The notes under the pieces: model-generated
Database searches by the model: none
Seen by the model: only the letters and a program-made list of their open reading frames with translations
What the model was told of the DNA's origin: nothing
Translations under genes and position numbers: made by a program
Assembly: GCF_000741215.1 (NCBI RefSeq)
Contig: NZ_JGYX01000005.1
Location: 62,001 to 126,000 of the forward strand
Direction: 5' to 3'
Length of the DNA stretch: 64,000 nt
From: Bifidobacterium pullorum subsp. gallinarum
GTDB lineage: Bacteria > Actinomycetota > Actinomycetes > Actinomycetales > Bifidobacteriaceae
In this document: piece by piece, positions 32,586 to 40,224 of the stretch
Layout of the letters: each line of letters opens with the position of its first letter
Numbering within the stretch: the first letter of the stretch is position 1

Positions 32586-33209
32586 TCAGCCTTGCGACAG
32601 CCGGCGTGAGGCCGCCTTGCGCACCTCCTCGGACGCATCCTGCGCCAATGCCGAGACCACCTCGTCCGGCGTATTGGGGTTCAGCGCCACCGCGCGGCGG
32701 ATCATCGACGTGAGCACCGCGGGCCCTCCCGGCTCCCGGCTCACGCCGAATCCCGCCAGGAACGCCAGGGTCTCGGGACTGGTCCGCGGATCCTGCGCCC
32801 CCTCAAGCCGCATCTTCCACGATGTACGCGCGTTGCGCAGCGCGATCTCCCGGACCTCCGCGGACTCGTCCTTGGTCAGCCGACCGACCAGCCAGTTCTT
32901 GTCCTGTTCATTCGCGGCCACGGCCTTACGCACCTCGACCGACTCATCCTGGGCCAGCTTCACGAGGATGTTCGGGAACGGCATGGTCTGGGCCAAGGCG
33001 ATGCGGTCCTCCAACGGCGTATGCGGATTGCCCGCCACGGCCTCCAGCAACGCCGTCGCACGCGAGTAGCCAGCCTGATCGGATTTATCCGGCAACGGAC
33101 GACGGGCGAACTCGCTCAATTCCGCCGCATCGGTGGAATGCCGCAACCGTTCGTACACGGTCGTCAACGCCTCGAATTTCGGCTGCTGGGTCTGTGGTGC
33201 CTCTGTCAT
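32586..33209 (-). CDS. HEAT / LRV-like repeat protein, function unknown
   Basis: A 207-residue all-helical protein. At least three related repeats are visible: AQDESVEVRKAVAANE, TKDESAEVREIALRN and AQDASEEVRKAASRR, the last at the C-terminus. These resemble leucine-rich-variant or HEAT repeats, which are protein-binding scaffolds. No signal peptide or catalytic motif is seen, so it is probably cytoplasmic. TAAGCT lies 7 bases before the ATG, with GGAGG in between but only 2-3 bases from the start, too close for normal use. Confidence 0.75.
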   Translation of the reverse strand: MTEAPQTQQPKFEALTTVYERLRHSTDAAELSEFARRPLPDKSDQAGYSRATALLEAVAGNPHTPLEDRIALAQTMPFPNILVKLAQDESVEVRKAVAANEQDKNWLVGRLTKDESAEVREIALRNARTSWKMRLEGAQDPRTSPETLAFLAGFGVSREPGGPAVLTSMIRRAVALNPNTPDEVVSALAQDASEEVRKAASRRLSQG

Positions 33210-33216
33210 GCCCTCC

Positions 33217-33222
33217 AGCTTA
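33217..33222 (-). promoter_or_regulatory. -10 box of the HEAT/LRV-like gene (leaderless candidate)
   Basis: TAAGCT, seven bases before the ATG. The same hexamer serves the 2-hydroxyacid dehydrogenase gene. Confidence 0.4.
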
Positions 33223-33260
33223 GCCGGGACTTCGAACGACGGTACATATCTACCGGATAT

Positions 33261-33914
33261 CTACTCCGCCAGCGGCACGGCGCGGTTGACCGCGTCCATC
33301 GTCTCCGGCACCACCGCCGCGTTGAACGTCTCCCGCAACCGGGTCTCGAACGTCTCCGCCTGTTCCATCGGCACCGACACCTCCACCGTCACCCGATCGG
33401 TGAACTCCTGTCCGGTCTGTTCGCCGTCGACCGCCGACACGATCCGCTGGAACGACCCGATCTGCGCGTACTCCAACCGCACCCGGTACATCCGGCACGG
33501 CACGATGCGCGCCCGTCTCGCCGCCTTGACCGCCAGCGACGCACCGGTCGAATACGCGCGGATCAGCCCTCCGGATCCCAGCAGAATCCCGCCGAAATAC
33601 CGGGTGACCGCCACCGCGCAGTCGGTCAGGCCGTTCGCGCGCAGCACATCGAGGATCGGCTTGCCCGCCGTGCCGGAGGGCTCACCGTCGTCGCTCATCC
33701 GCTCGGACAGACGGCCGTCCGCCCCGCCGCAGATCGCCGCATACGCCACATGGCGCGACTTGGGGTGCCGTTCGCGAATCGTCTCCACGAACGCGAGCGC
33801 CTCATCCAGCGAATCCACATGGCAGGCGTCGCCGATGAACTCCGATTTCTTCTCCACCATCGCATCGTGCGCGGGGTCGTCCGGGGTGTTGAGCAGGGTG
33901 AACATCTCGGTCAT
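33261..33914 (-). CDS. yigZ: YigZ/IMPACT family protein
   Basis: A 217-residue member of the UPF0029/IMPACT family. KKSEFIGDACHV, then SRHVAYAA and SDDGEPSGTAGKPIL, then VAVTRYFGGILLGSGGLIRAYS are the family signatures. Members bind ribosomes or tRNA in some organisms, but no activity is established. The ATG overlaps the stop of the capA-like gene by 4 bases (ATGA), so the two are one operon and probably translationally coupled. Confidence 0.9.
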   Translation of the reverse strand: MTEMFTLLNTPDDPAHDAMVEKKSEFIGDACHVDSLDEALAFVETIRERHPKSRHVAYAAICGGADGRLSERMSDDGEPSGTAGKPILDVLRANGLTDCAVAVTRYFGGILLGSGGLIRAYSTGASLAVKAARRARIVPCRMYRVRLEYAQIGSFQRIVSAVDGEQTGQEFTDRVTVEVSVPMEQAETFETRLRETFNAAVVPETMDAVNRAVPLAE

Positions 33915-35233
33915 AGCTCGTCGGTGATCCTCCATTCGCGTACCACGGTCTGGTCCGCGCCCATGGAATACACCACGTCCCAGATCCGTTGTCGCACCTG
34001 CGCGTCGTACTCCTCCGACCAGCAGGCGCCGTCGGGATGGTCCTGCGACAACGGGCACCACTGGTATACGCCCTGCCGCTTGTTGGCGGTCGGCAGCCAG
34101 TCGATGCGGCTGACGCGCCATGTGCCCGGCCGGCCCTTCTTGCCGGCGAACTGCACGCGCGCGGTGACGCCCTGGTTGTTGACGATGTTCTCCGGCGGCG
34201 CGTCCACCGTCAGCGCGTTGCCCAGCCCGTAGATGATCCAGGTGTCGTTGTACTGCTCGATCGGCTGGGCGCAATGGCAGCCCGCGCCGTAGATCACGTT
34301 GAACGCGCCGGTGTCGGCGAGCGCGTGGGCCTCGGCCACCTGCCAGGTGTCCGCGTCGGTCAGGTACTCCTGCACCGAGTGCATGGCCATGGCCACCACG
34401 TCGGCGCCCTGTTCGCGTGCTTTGTTCGCCTTGTCCACGGCCTTCTGGATGTCCGCGTCATGGTTCGGGTCGCCGAAGTCGCGCAGACGGTCGACGCGCC
34501 AGTCGTAGTCGGCGGTGAAGCCGTTGAGGGACACGGTGCCGGCGACCAGGCCGAGCGTACCGCCGCCGGTGGGCGATTCGATGAGCAGCGGCTCGTAGGA
34601 TTCGGCCTCCGTGTTGTAGGAGCCGGTGTGGGCGATGCCCAGGCTGTCCAGCGTGGAGGTGAGCCGCTGGATGCCCTCGGCGCCCTGGTCCCAGGAGTGG
34701 TTGGTGGCGTGTGTGCAGGCCGTGTAGCCGACGCGGGCCGCGGAATCGGCGACCTCGGGCGGGATGTTGAAGACCGGGTAGCCGGTGTAGGGGCCGCCGC
34801 GTTGGGCGATGGGGGTTTCGAACTCGCATACGGCGATGTCCGATTTCTCGATGTACCGGCGCATCGGCTCGAACAGCGGGTCGAAGTTGAAGGCGGTGCC
34901 GTCGGTGGCGGTGGTGTCCGGGCCTTCGAAGTTCACCCACAGTTCGGGATGGAAGAGCAGATCGCCGTTGACCAGCATGGCGATGCAGTCGTCGTCCGGG
35001 CAGTCGGGGGAATTGCCGGGGTGCTTGACCACCGGGGTCGGCACGGCCGAATCGCGTTCCAGCGCCACCGTGGCCGGCCCTCGGTCTGCCGGTTCGGCGC
35101 CGTGGGGTTGGGCGAACACGAACCATGCGGCGATGCAGGCCAGGCAGGCCACCAACAAACCCAACGGCGCGATCCATCGTGCGGCGGCGTGCGGATCCCT
35201 GCGCACATGCCGGCCATATCGTTCCTGCGTCAT
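33911..35233 (-). CDS. CapA-like protein (PGA_cap metallophosphatase fold), membrane-anchored
   Basis: 440 residues: one N-terminal transmembrane helix (about 20-42), then the extracytoplasmic PGA_cap domain with NGDLLFHPEL, CEFETPI, THATNHSWDQG and YGLGNALT. The family is named after CapA of poly-gamma-glutamate capsule synthesis. No other capsule genes (capB, capC) are next to it, so the substrate is not known. ATG at 35233 has AGGGA upstream. It is followed by yigZ with a 4-base overlap. Confidence 0.85.
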   Translation of the reverse strand: MTQERYGRHVRRDPHAAARWIAPLGLLVACLACIAAWFVFAQPHGAEPADRGPATVALERDSAVPTPVVKHPGNSPDCPDDDCIAMLVNGDLLFHPELWVNFEGPDTTATDGTAFNFDPLFEPMRRYIEKSDIAVCEFETPIAQRGGPYTGYPVFNIPPEVADSAARVGYTACTHATNHSWDQGAEGIQRLTSTLDSLGIAHTGSYNTEAESYEPLLIESPTGGGTLGLVAGTVSLNGFTADYDWRVDRLRDFGDPNHDADIQKAVDKANKAREQGADVVAMAMHSVQEYLTDADTWQVAEAHALADTGAFNVIYGAGCHCAQPIEQYNDTWIIYGLGNALTVDAPPENIVNNQGVTARVQFAGKKGRPGTWRVSRIDWLPTANKRQGVYQWCPLSQDHPDGACWSEEYDAQVRQRIWDVVYSMGADQTVVREWRITDEL

Positions 35234-35357
35234 TCTTCCCTCCCGATGCCGCTCATGAGCCGGGCCAACCAAACGGCCCGTATCCCCAGCTTACCCGTGC
35301 ATGCCGGTCACCGCACGCCGTTGGCGAGCGCGACGCCTAGGTGCGGGGCGTCGGGAA

Positions 35358-36386
35358 TCAGACGAGGACGTTGTACGCCCCGCCCTTCAGGAATTCCACC
35401 GCGGAGCGGACGTTCTGCTCGACCAGCGCGGCCAGCGCGCGGTCTGACCGCCAGGCGACATGCGGGGTGATGATGAGGTTCGGCAGCGTGCGCAACGGGT
35501 CGTCGTCCGGCAGGGGTTCCGGGGCGGTGACGTCGATGGCGGCGGCGATGTCCCCGCGACTCAGACGGCGCAGCATCGCGCCGGGTTCGATCAGTTCGGC
35601 GCGCGCCGTGTTGACCAGCAGTGCGCCGGGACGCATCAGGTCCAGCTGGGCTGGGCCGATGATGCCGCGCGTGGCGTCGTTGAGGGCCAGGTGCAGGCTG
35701 ACGATGTCCGCGCGGGAGAAGACCTCGTCCATGGTGGCGGCGGATTCGGCGTTCAGGGCGGCGAGTTCCGCGGCGTCGGGGTGGCGGTCCCAGACCAGCA
35801 GGCGCAGGCCGATTCCGTGGGCGAGTCGGGACACGCGGCGTCCGATGCCGCCGAGGCCGATGATGCCGAGGGTCCTGCCGGACAGTTCCGTGATGTCCGC
35901 GCCGGGCCAGCCGCCCTGATGGGTGCGGGCGTTGAGCTCGCCGACGCGATGGGTGTGTTCGAACATGAGGGCGATGGCGTGCTCGGCCACCGCGTTGTCC
36001 CCATAATGCACGGCGTTGCAGATGGTGATGCCGAGGCGGCGGGCGGCCTCCAGGTCGATGAAGCTGACGGCGCCGGTGCCGCAGAACGTGATGCACCGTA
36101 CACGCCCGGCAATCCGCTCCAACAGTCGCGCGGAAGCGCGGAACCCCGTAGACATGACCACGGTGGCGTCCGACATGCGGGCGGCGAGCACATCCTCGTC
36201 ATCCGTCCAATCGGTGTGGATGCGCACGCGGGCCAGGCCGGCGAACTCGTCCAGCCGATCCCGCAGCAGCGTGGTCATCGAGGGGATGCTCACGGGCACC
36301 ACAACGAGCGGCAGGTCGGCGCGGTCGGCATCGTATTCGATAACAGGCGGGAGCGATACGCGGCATTCACTGGCGGCGGCAATCAT
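35358..36386 (-). CDS. D-isomer specific 2-hydroxyacid dehydrogenase
   Basis: 342 residues. The NAD-binding motif GIIGLGGIGRRVSRLA, the catalytic Arg in NTARAELI, the Glu in VTAPEPLPDDDP and the His in ITPHVAW are present. The family reduces 2-keto acids to D-2-hydroxy acids or works in serine or vitamin pathways, and the sequence alone does not fix the substrate. TAAGCT lies exactly 6 bases before the ATG, with no ribosome-binding site. It is the last chromosomal gene before the pilus island. Confidence 0.9.
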   Translation of the reverse strand: MIAAASECRVSLPPVIEYDADRADLPLVVVPVSIPSMTTLLRDRLDEFAGLARVRIHTDWTDDEDVLAARMSDATVVMSTGFRASARLLERIAGRVRCITFCGTGAVSFIDLEAARRLGITICNAVHYGDNAVAEHAIALMFEHTHRVGELNARTHQGGWPGADITELSGRTLGIIGLGGIGRRVSRLAHGIGLRLLVWDRHPDAAELAALNAESAATMDEVFSRADIVSLHLALNDATRGIIGPAQLDLMRPGALLVNTARAELIEPGAMLRRLSRGDIAAAIDVTAPEPLPDDDPLRTLPNLIITPHVAWRSDRALAALVEQNVRSAVEFLKGGAYNVLV

Positions 36387-36392
36387 GCAGCC

Positions 36393-36398
36393 AGCTTA
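36393..36398 (-). promoter_or_regulatory. -10 box of the 2-hydroxyacid dehydrogenase gene (leaderless)
   Basis: TAAGCT, six bases before the ATG at 36386. Confidence 0.5.
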
Positions 36399-36488
36399 GC
36401 GCATGAGCCAACCAACACAGCAGCCAACCTCGACCGCGAAGCAAACGGATGCGCGATTGGCATGAACCGTTTCCGTATATATGACAAA

Positions 36489-36533
36489 GGGCCCCGGGAT
36501 ATTCCCGGAACCCTTGACGGCGGAGTCAGAGGG
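36489..36533. repeat. Left attachment-site candidate: copy of tRNA-Ser(GCT) 3' end plus terminator
   Basis: Ungapped match to 48858-48902, 39 of 45 bases identical and in the same orientation. The last 15 bases (36519-36533) are identical and contain the tRNA acceptor 3' strand. Degraded T-arm remains (TTCGACCCTC, stem CAGAGGG/CCCTCTG) continue to about 36553. The hairpin half can still fold with G-U pairs and is followed by TTTG on the minus strand, so it may still terminate transcription. Confidence 0.75.
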
Positions 36534-36712
36534 CATCATCTTCGACCCTCTGAAAACCCCTGTATTCCAACGTTTTCGCGCTCCCCCGCGTTCCGTCGTC
36601 CCCGTCCGCGCCCCTATTAGGGACGCGGCGTTACGCTCCGACACGTCATCGCATTCGGAAGGGAATAGGCTTCAGCCGAGCCGGCCGTCCGCCAGCCGCC
36701 AGGACGGCCGTA

Positions 36713-36761
36713 TGAAAAGGTCCCCGCCAGTCCCCCGTGTGGAGGGGTGAGCGGGGACCTT
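36713..36761 (-). terminator. Terminator of the pilus operon
   Basis: AAGGTCCCCGC pairs with GCGGGGACCTT around a 23-base loop, and TTTTC follows on the minus strand. It is 20 bases after the basal pilin stop. The interval 36554-36712 has no gene; it carries an ATTCCAACGTTTTCGCG copy (36564) of a second dispersed motif. Confidence 0.8.
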
Positions 36762-36780
36762 GGGATCCGGGTCTGGTCGT

Positions 36781-37611
36781 TTATCTTGTGTCGTCGTCGT
36801 GTCGGCGGCGGGATGCGGCGATCATGCATCCGGTCATCATCAGGCCGATGGTCAGGATGAGGGCGCCGAGGATGGCGGAGCCGGTGACGGCCATCGGACG
36901 GCGATCGTCGTCGGCGTCGTCCTTCCCGTCGTCCGTCGCGCCGGCGCTCTCCCCCGGGCCGGCGGGCGTGCCGCCGCCGGGCGCGGGCTCCTCCGGTTCC
37001 GGCGTCGGCGTGGGCGTGCCGGGGCATTCGTATTTGGGGTCGACGGTCACGTCGTAGACGATGCCCCCGGCCTCGACGGCGGGCACGCCGACGAGCATCG
37101 GCATCGTCGCGCACGATTCGCCGTCCTGCGCGACGCCGGTGCGCGTCAGGAGATACAGGCCGGCGGGCAGTACGCCGAAATGGGCCGTACCGTACGCGTC
37201 CGCGGTGGCGGATTGTTCGTACAGACCGTGTTCCGCCGCGTAGTCGGAGAGAACGGACGCCAGGTCGCGCGATGCCCCGCTGGTGAGTGTGGTCCAGTCC
37301 ACGCCGTCGCACGGGTCCGTGAAAGCCGGGGTCGTGGCGTACGTGATCGCCGCCGGGTCGGCGACGATGGCCGTGGCGTCGGCGACGCGGGCGATGGACC
37401 ACGTGTCGCCGGCGAGGGTGACAGGCCTGTCGTCGGCGTCGACGGCGATCCCGCGGATGGTCAGCGTGCCGGACGGGACGGCCGCCAGCGCATGCCCCGC
37501 CGTCACGGCGAGCAGCATGGCGAGCGCGGCCAGAGCGGCGGCCAGGATGCGGGCCGCCGGGCGCGCCGCGCGCGTGATGCGGGATGCGACTTCGTTATGA
37601 CGAACGTTCAT
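36781..37611 (-). CDS. Basal/minor pilin-like surface protein with MAVTG sorting signal
   Basis: 276 residues: signal peptide (about 1-43, ending GHALAA), an extracellular part with a prealbumin-like segment (TAHFGVLPAGLYLLTRTG), a Pro/Gly/Glu-rich spacer, then MAVTG (about 240), a hydrophobic helix and a basic end (SRRRHDDDTR). The sorting motif is not LPXTG but is close to the LAXTG used by actinobacterial class E housekeeping sortases. This fits a basal pilin that fixes the fibre to the wall. It overlaps the sortase gene by 17 bases. Its GC is high, unlike the adhesin and backbone genes. Confidence 0.78.
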   Translation of the reverse strand: MNVRHNEVASRITRAARPAARILAAALAALAMLLAVTAGHALAAVPSGTLTIRGIAVDADDRPVTLAGDTWSIARVADATAIVADPAAITYATTPAFTDPCDGVDWTTLTSGASRDLASVLSDYAAEHGLYEQSATADAYGTAHFGVLPAGLYLLTRTGVAQDGESCATMPMLVGVPAVEAGGIVYDVTVDPKYECPGTPTPTPEPEEPAPGGGTPAGPGESAGATDDGKDDADDDRRPMAVTGSAILGALILTIGLMMTGCMIAASRRRHDDDTR

Positions 37612-38482
37612 GATGCGGTCGTCCTCCTTGTCCGCGGACGGTTCCCCTCCGCCGCATGATGGTCCCGACGGAGAAGGTCAACGCCAGGATGAGCAGCGCG
37701 ATGATGAGCAGCAGGTACGGCAGCGGAATGTTGATGAAGCCGCCCACCTGCTCGATGGCCTCCTCCATCTGCGGCTCGTACGGGATGCGGTGCGCGTGCA
37801 CCAGCAGGCGGTGCGAGTTGATGCCGTAGGGCGTGCAGGTGATGAGGGTCACGAGGTCCTGGCCCTGCTGGATGGCGAGGGACTCGGTCTCTGTGGGCAG
37901 GACCGTCTCTATCTCGTGGACCTCGTAGGCCAGGGTCTCCCCCAGGACCTTGATGTAGAACTGGTCTCCGACCTCCATCTGGTCGAGGTCGGTGAAGAGC
38001 TTCGCGGAGGGCAAGCCGCGGTGGCCCGAGAGCGCCGCGTGCGTGGACTCTCCGCCCACGGGCAGCGACGAGCTCTCCATGTGCCCCACGCCCACCTGGA
38101 GCACCTTCTCTTCCACGCCGTGGTAGATGGGGAGCTCCACGTTCATCTTGGGGATGATGATGTAGCCCATCATGCCGTCGCCGTTCAGGTTGAGAAGGTC
38201 CTCGTAGGCGAGGGTCTCCCCCACCTGAGCGGGCTCGCCGCCCTCGGACGCCGGGGTACCGGCGCCCGAGGAGGCGGCAAGCGCGTCGTTGTAGGCGTGC
38301 GCCTCCGCGAGCATCCGCTCGCGGTCCTCCTGGCTCATGTCCACGACGGTAGCGTCATAGGAGGCGACCGCGCGGCTTGCGTTCTGCTCGACCAGGTAGT
38401 TGCTGATCGTGGGATACAGCAGGACGAGAAGACCGGCGAGAATGACCAGGATGGGCAGTATGTCGCGTACGCGCTTGCTCAC
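37595..38482 (-). CDS. srtC: Class C (pilus-assembly) sortase
   Basis: A transpeptidase that joins pilin subunits. 295 residues with transmembrane helices at both ends (about 8-26 and 253-273), which is typical of class C. The catalytic triad is His154 (ALSGHRG), Cys216 (TLITCTPYG) and Arg225 (NSHRLLVHAHR). I do not find the DPF/W-type lid motif often seen in this class. The start is GTG at 38482 with GGAG 6 bases upstream. It sits between the backbone pilin and the basal pilin genes. Confidence 0.92.
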   Translation of the reverse strand: MSKRVRDILPILVILAGLLVLLYPTISNYLVEQNASRAVASYDATVVDMSQEDRERMLAEAHAYNDALAASSGAGTPASEGGEPAQVGETLAYEDLLNLNGDGMMGYIIIPKMNVELPIYHGVEEKVLQVGVGHMESSSLPVGGESTHAALSGHRGLPSAKLFTDLDQMEVGDQFYIKVLGETLAYEVHEIETVLPTETESLAIQQGQDLVTLITCTPYGINSHRLLVHAHRIPYEPQMEEAIEQVGGFINIPLPYLLLIIALLILALTFSVGTIMRRRGTVRGQGGRPHHERSS

Positions 38483-38503
38483 AACGACTCCGGAAAGGGG
38501 GCG

Positions 38504-40189
38504 TTACGCGACGTGCTCGCCGTTGGAGGTGGCGCGACGACGGTTCACGTACCAGATGGCTCCGCCGGCGATGACGGCCACGCCGACGATCGTGAAGATC
38601 ACGGTGCCCATGCCGCCGGTGCCGGGGAGGAGGGTGCCCTTCTTGTTAACAACCTTAATCTCATGACTGGCATCACCGTTCACAGTCCAAGAAGGATCGA
38701 CGGGAAGAGTCGTGGTGTTAGTGGTGTCCACGATCACGATCTTCACATCACCGTCGATGGGGTTATACCCCTCCGGGGTCTTGGTCTCTTCGAGGTAATA
38801 CGTACCAGCAGCAAGTCCTTCGAACTCAATCTTGCCAGTAGATCCGGTCGTGACCTCCTGAATCTTGGTGGAATCGTCTTCTGTTGCTTTACGATAAACG
38901 CCTTCGCTCACGAGAACGAGTTCGATATAGTTGCCCTCGGCATCCTTGAGCTTAAAGCTTGCGTTTTCTACGGGAGTATTGGCCTCATCGACCTTGTTCA
39001 GAATGAACTCGAAATCATACTGATAAGTCTTACTGGGCTCGGACGTGCCGAATTCGTCGGTACCGGGATTGTTGGAATACTCGACCTTAACGCTGTTCGT
39101 CTCGGGTTCGCTAACAACCGCGTTTTCATTAAGCTTGGCAGTGTAGGTCACCGTAATGGTCTTGCCCGCATTATTCTTGAACAGGGCGCGAGCATCGCGG
39201 TAATTCTTTCCATCAATCGTCTTACCAAAATCGATGCGAAGTTCGCCGCCCTCGTTCCCTGCCGGAGCAGTCACCTTATAGTTGGCGTCATCAGCAGTAA
39301 TTGTCTGATTACCAATCTTCACGACAACGTTATTCGTGTAGGTCAGACCATCGTCCAAGGTATCCACGAAAGCAAAGCGATAGTAATCGTTCTCACCCTC
39401 GTACTCGGACACATCAGGTACCGTTGCGGTAAGCGTGAAGGTCAGCGTGTCACCAATTTCCACAGAGGTATGATCGTCAGCCTCATCTCCGGCGCCGTTC
39501 TGGACCTGCTTGTCAACGGTGGGATACTCGGTCTTGACAGTCAGGGACGCAGTTCCGTCGACCACCGCAACCAGCATCGCATCAGTGCCACGGAACGGAT
39601 CGATCACGTCAGTGGAACCAGAGGTGGCAGGGCTCACGACATAGTAGCCGAAGGGAATGCCGCTAAATGTCGCAACATAGCTATTGCCCTCCAGGCCAGC
39701 CGAAAAAGTCTGATCAGCAAGCTTCACGTTCGCAACAGACGTCGCGCCGGCACCCCTTGCCCACGCAGCGGCGAGCTTTGCGAAGTCCGCAAGTTCACCA
39801 GCGTTATTCGGGTCAGAAGGATTAGTCTGAGCCTGATTGTTGGTCAGACCATTGACGTACTCATAAGCCTTCTGGGAAACGTTGTCCTCAGTGATGCCCT
39901 CAATGGTGACCATCGGATCAATGGAAGACTCCTCGTCACCCAGGAAGAAGGTCTTCCATTCATCGCAAAGCGTATATCCATACGACTTCGTATCATCGCC
40001 GTTGTCGTGAACGGTGATGTCAAACATCCTCCATGCAGACACTCCCTTACCGCTGAATGCTGCATCGGTGGTCGTAACCGTCAGAGTTCCGTCCCCTGCC
40101 GCCATAGCGGGGGTGGCGGTGAAGAGGACTCCCACCGCCAGGACGAGCGCTGCGAGCAGTGCCGCCATCTTTCTAGTTACCTTGTGCAT
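38504..40189 (-). CDS. Backbone (major) pilin, LPXTG, SpaA/FimA type
   Basis: 561 residues. Signal peptide (about 1-31, ending TPAMAA), pilin-type N-domain with a YPTVDKQV segment whose lysine is the likely polymerisation residue (pilin-motif-like), a DUF11/isopeptide-type middle domain, a Cna-B-like domain with the E-box YYLEETKTPEGYN, and LPGTG (about 521) with a hydrophobic helix and RRR end. AAAGGA precedes the ATG. It lies between the giant adhesin and the sortase. Base composition is visibly lower in GC than the chromosome around the island. Confidence 0.92.
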   Translation of the reverse strand: MHKVTRKMAALLAALVLAVGVLFTATPAMAAGDGTLTVTTTDAAFSGKGVSAWRMFDITVHDNGDDTKSYGYTLCDEWKTFFLGDEESSIDPMVTIEGITEDNVSQKAYEYVNGLTNNQAQTNPSDPNNAGELADFAKLAAAWARGAGATSVANVKLADQTFSAGLEGNSYVATFSGIPFGYYVVSPATSGSTDVIDPFRGTDAMLVAVVDGTASLTVKTEYPTVDKQVQNGAGDEADDHTSVEIGDTLTFTLTATVPDVSEYEGENDYYRFAFVDTLDDGLTYTNNVVVKIGNQTITADDANYKVTAPAGNEGGELRIDFGKTIDGKNYRDARALFKNNAGKTITVTYTAKLNENAVVSEPETNSVKVEYSNNPGTDEFGTSEPSKTYQYDFEFILNKVDEANTPVENASFKLKDAEGNYIELVLVSEGVYRKATEDDSTKIQEVTTGSTGKIEFEGLAAGTYYLEETKTPEGYNPIDGDVKIVIVDTTNTTTLPVDPSWTVNGDASHEIKVVNKKGTLLPGTGGMGTVIFTIVGVAVIAGGAIWYVNRRRATSNGEHVA

Positions 40190-40224
40190 CTTTTCATCCT
40201 TTCTTTCTGATGCAACTTACTTAC

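Noticed and set aside
36489-36553. A second functional tRNA-Ser at the left island end.
   Set aside because: Only the acceptor 3' strand and a broken T arm remain. The D arm, anticodon arm and 5' acceptor strand are missing.
37610-40210. An 866-codon plus-strand frame opposite the sortase and backbone pilin.
   Set aside because: Antisense to two well-supported genes with signal peptides, catalytic residues and LPGTG.
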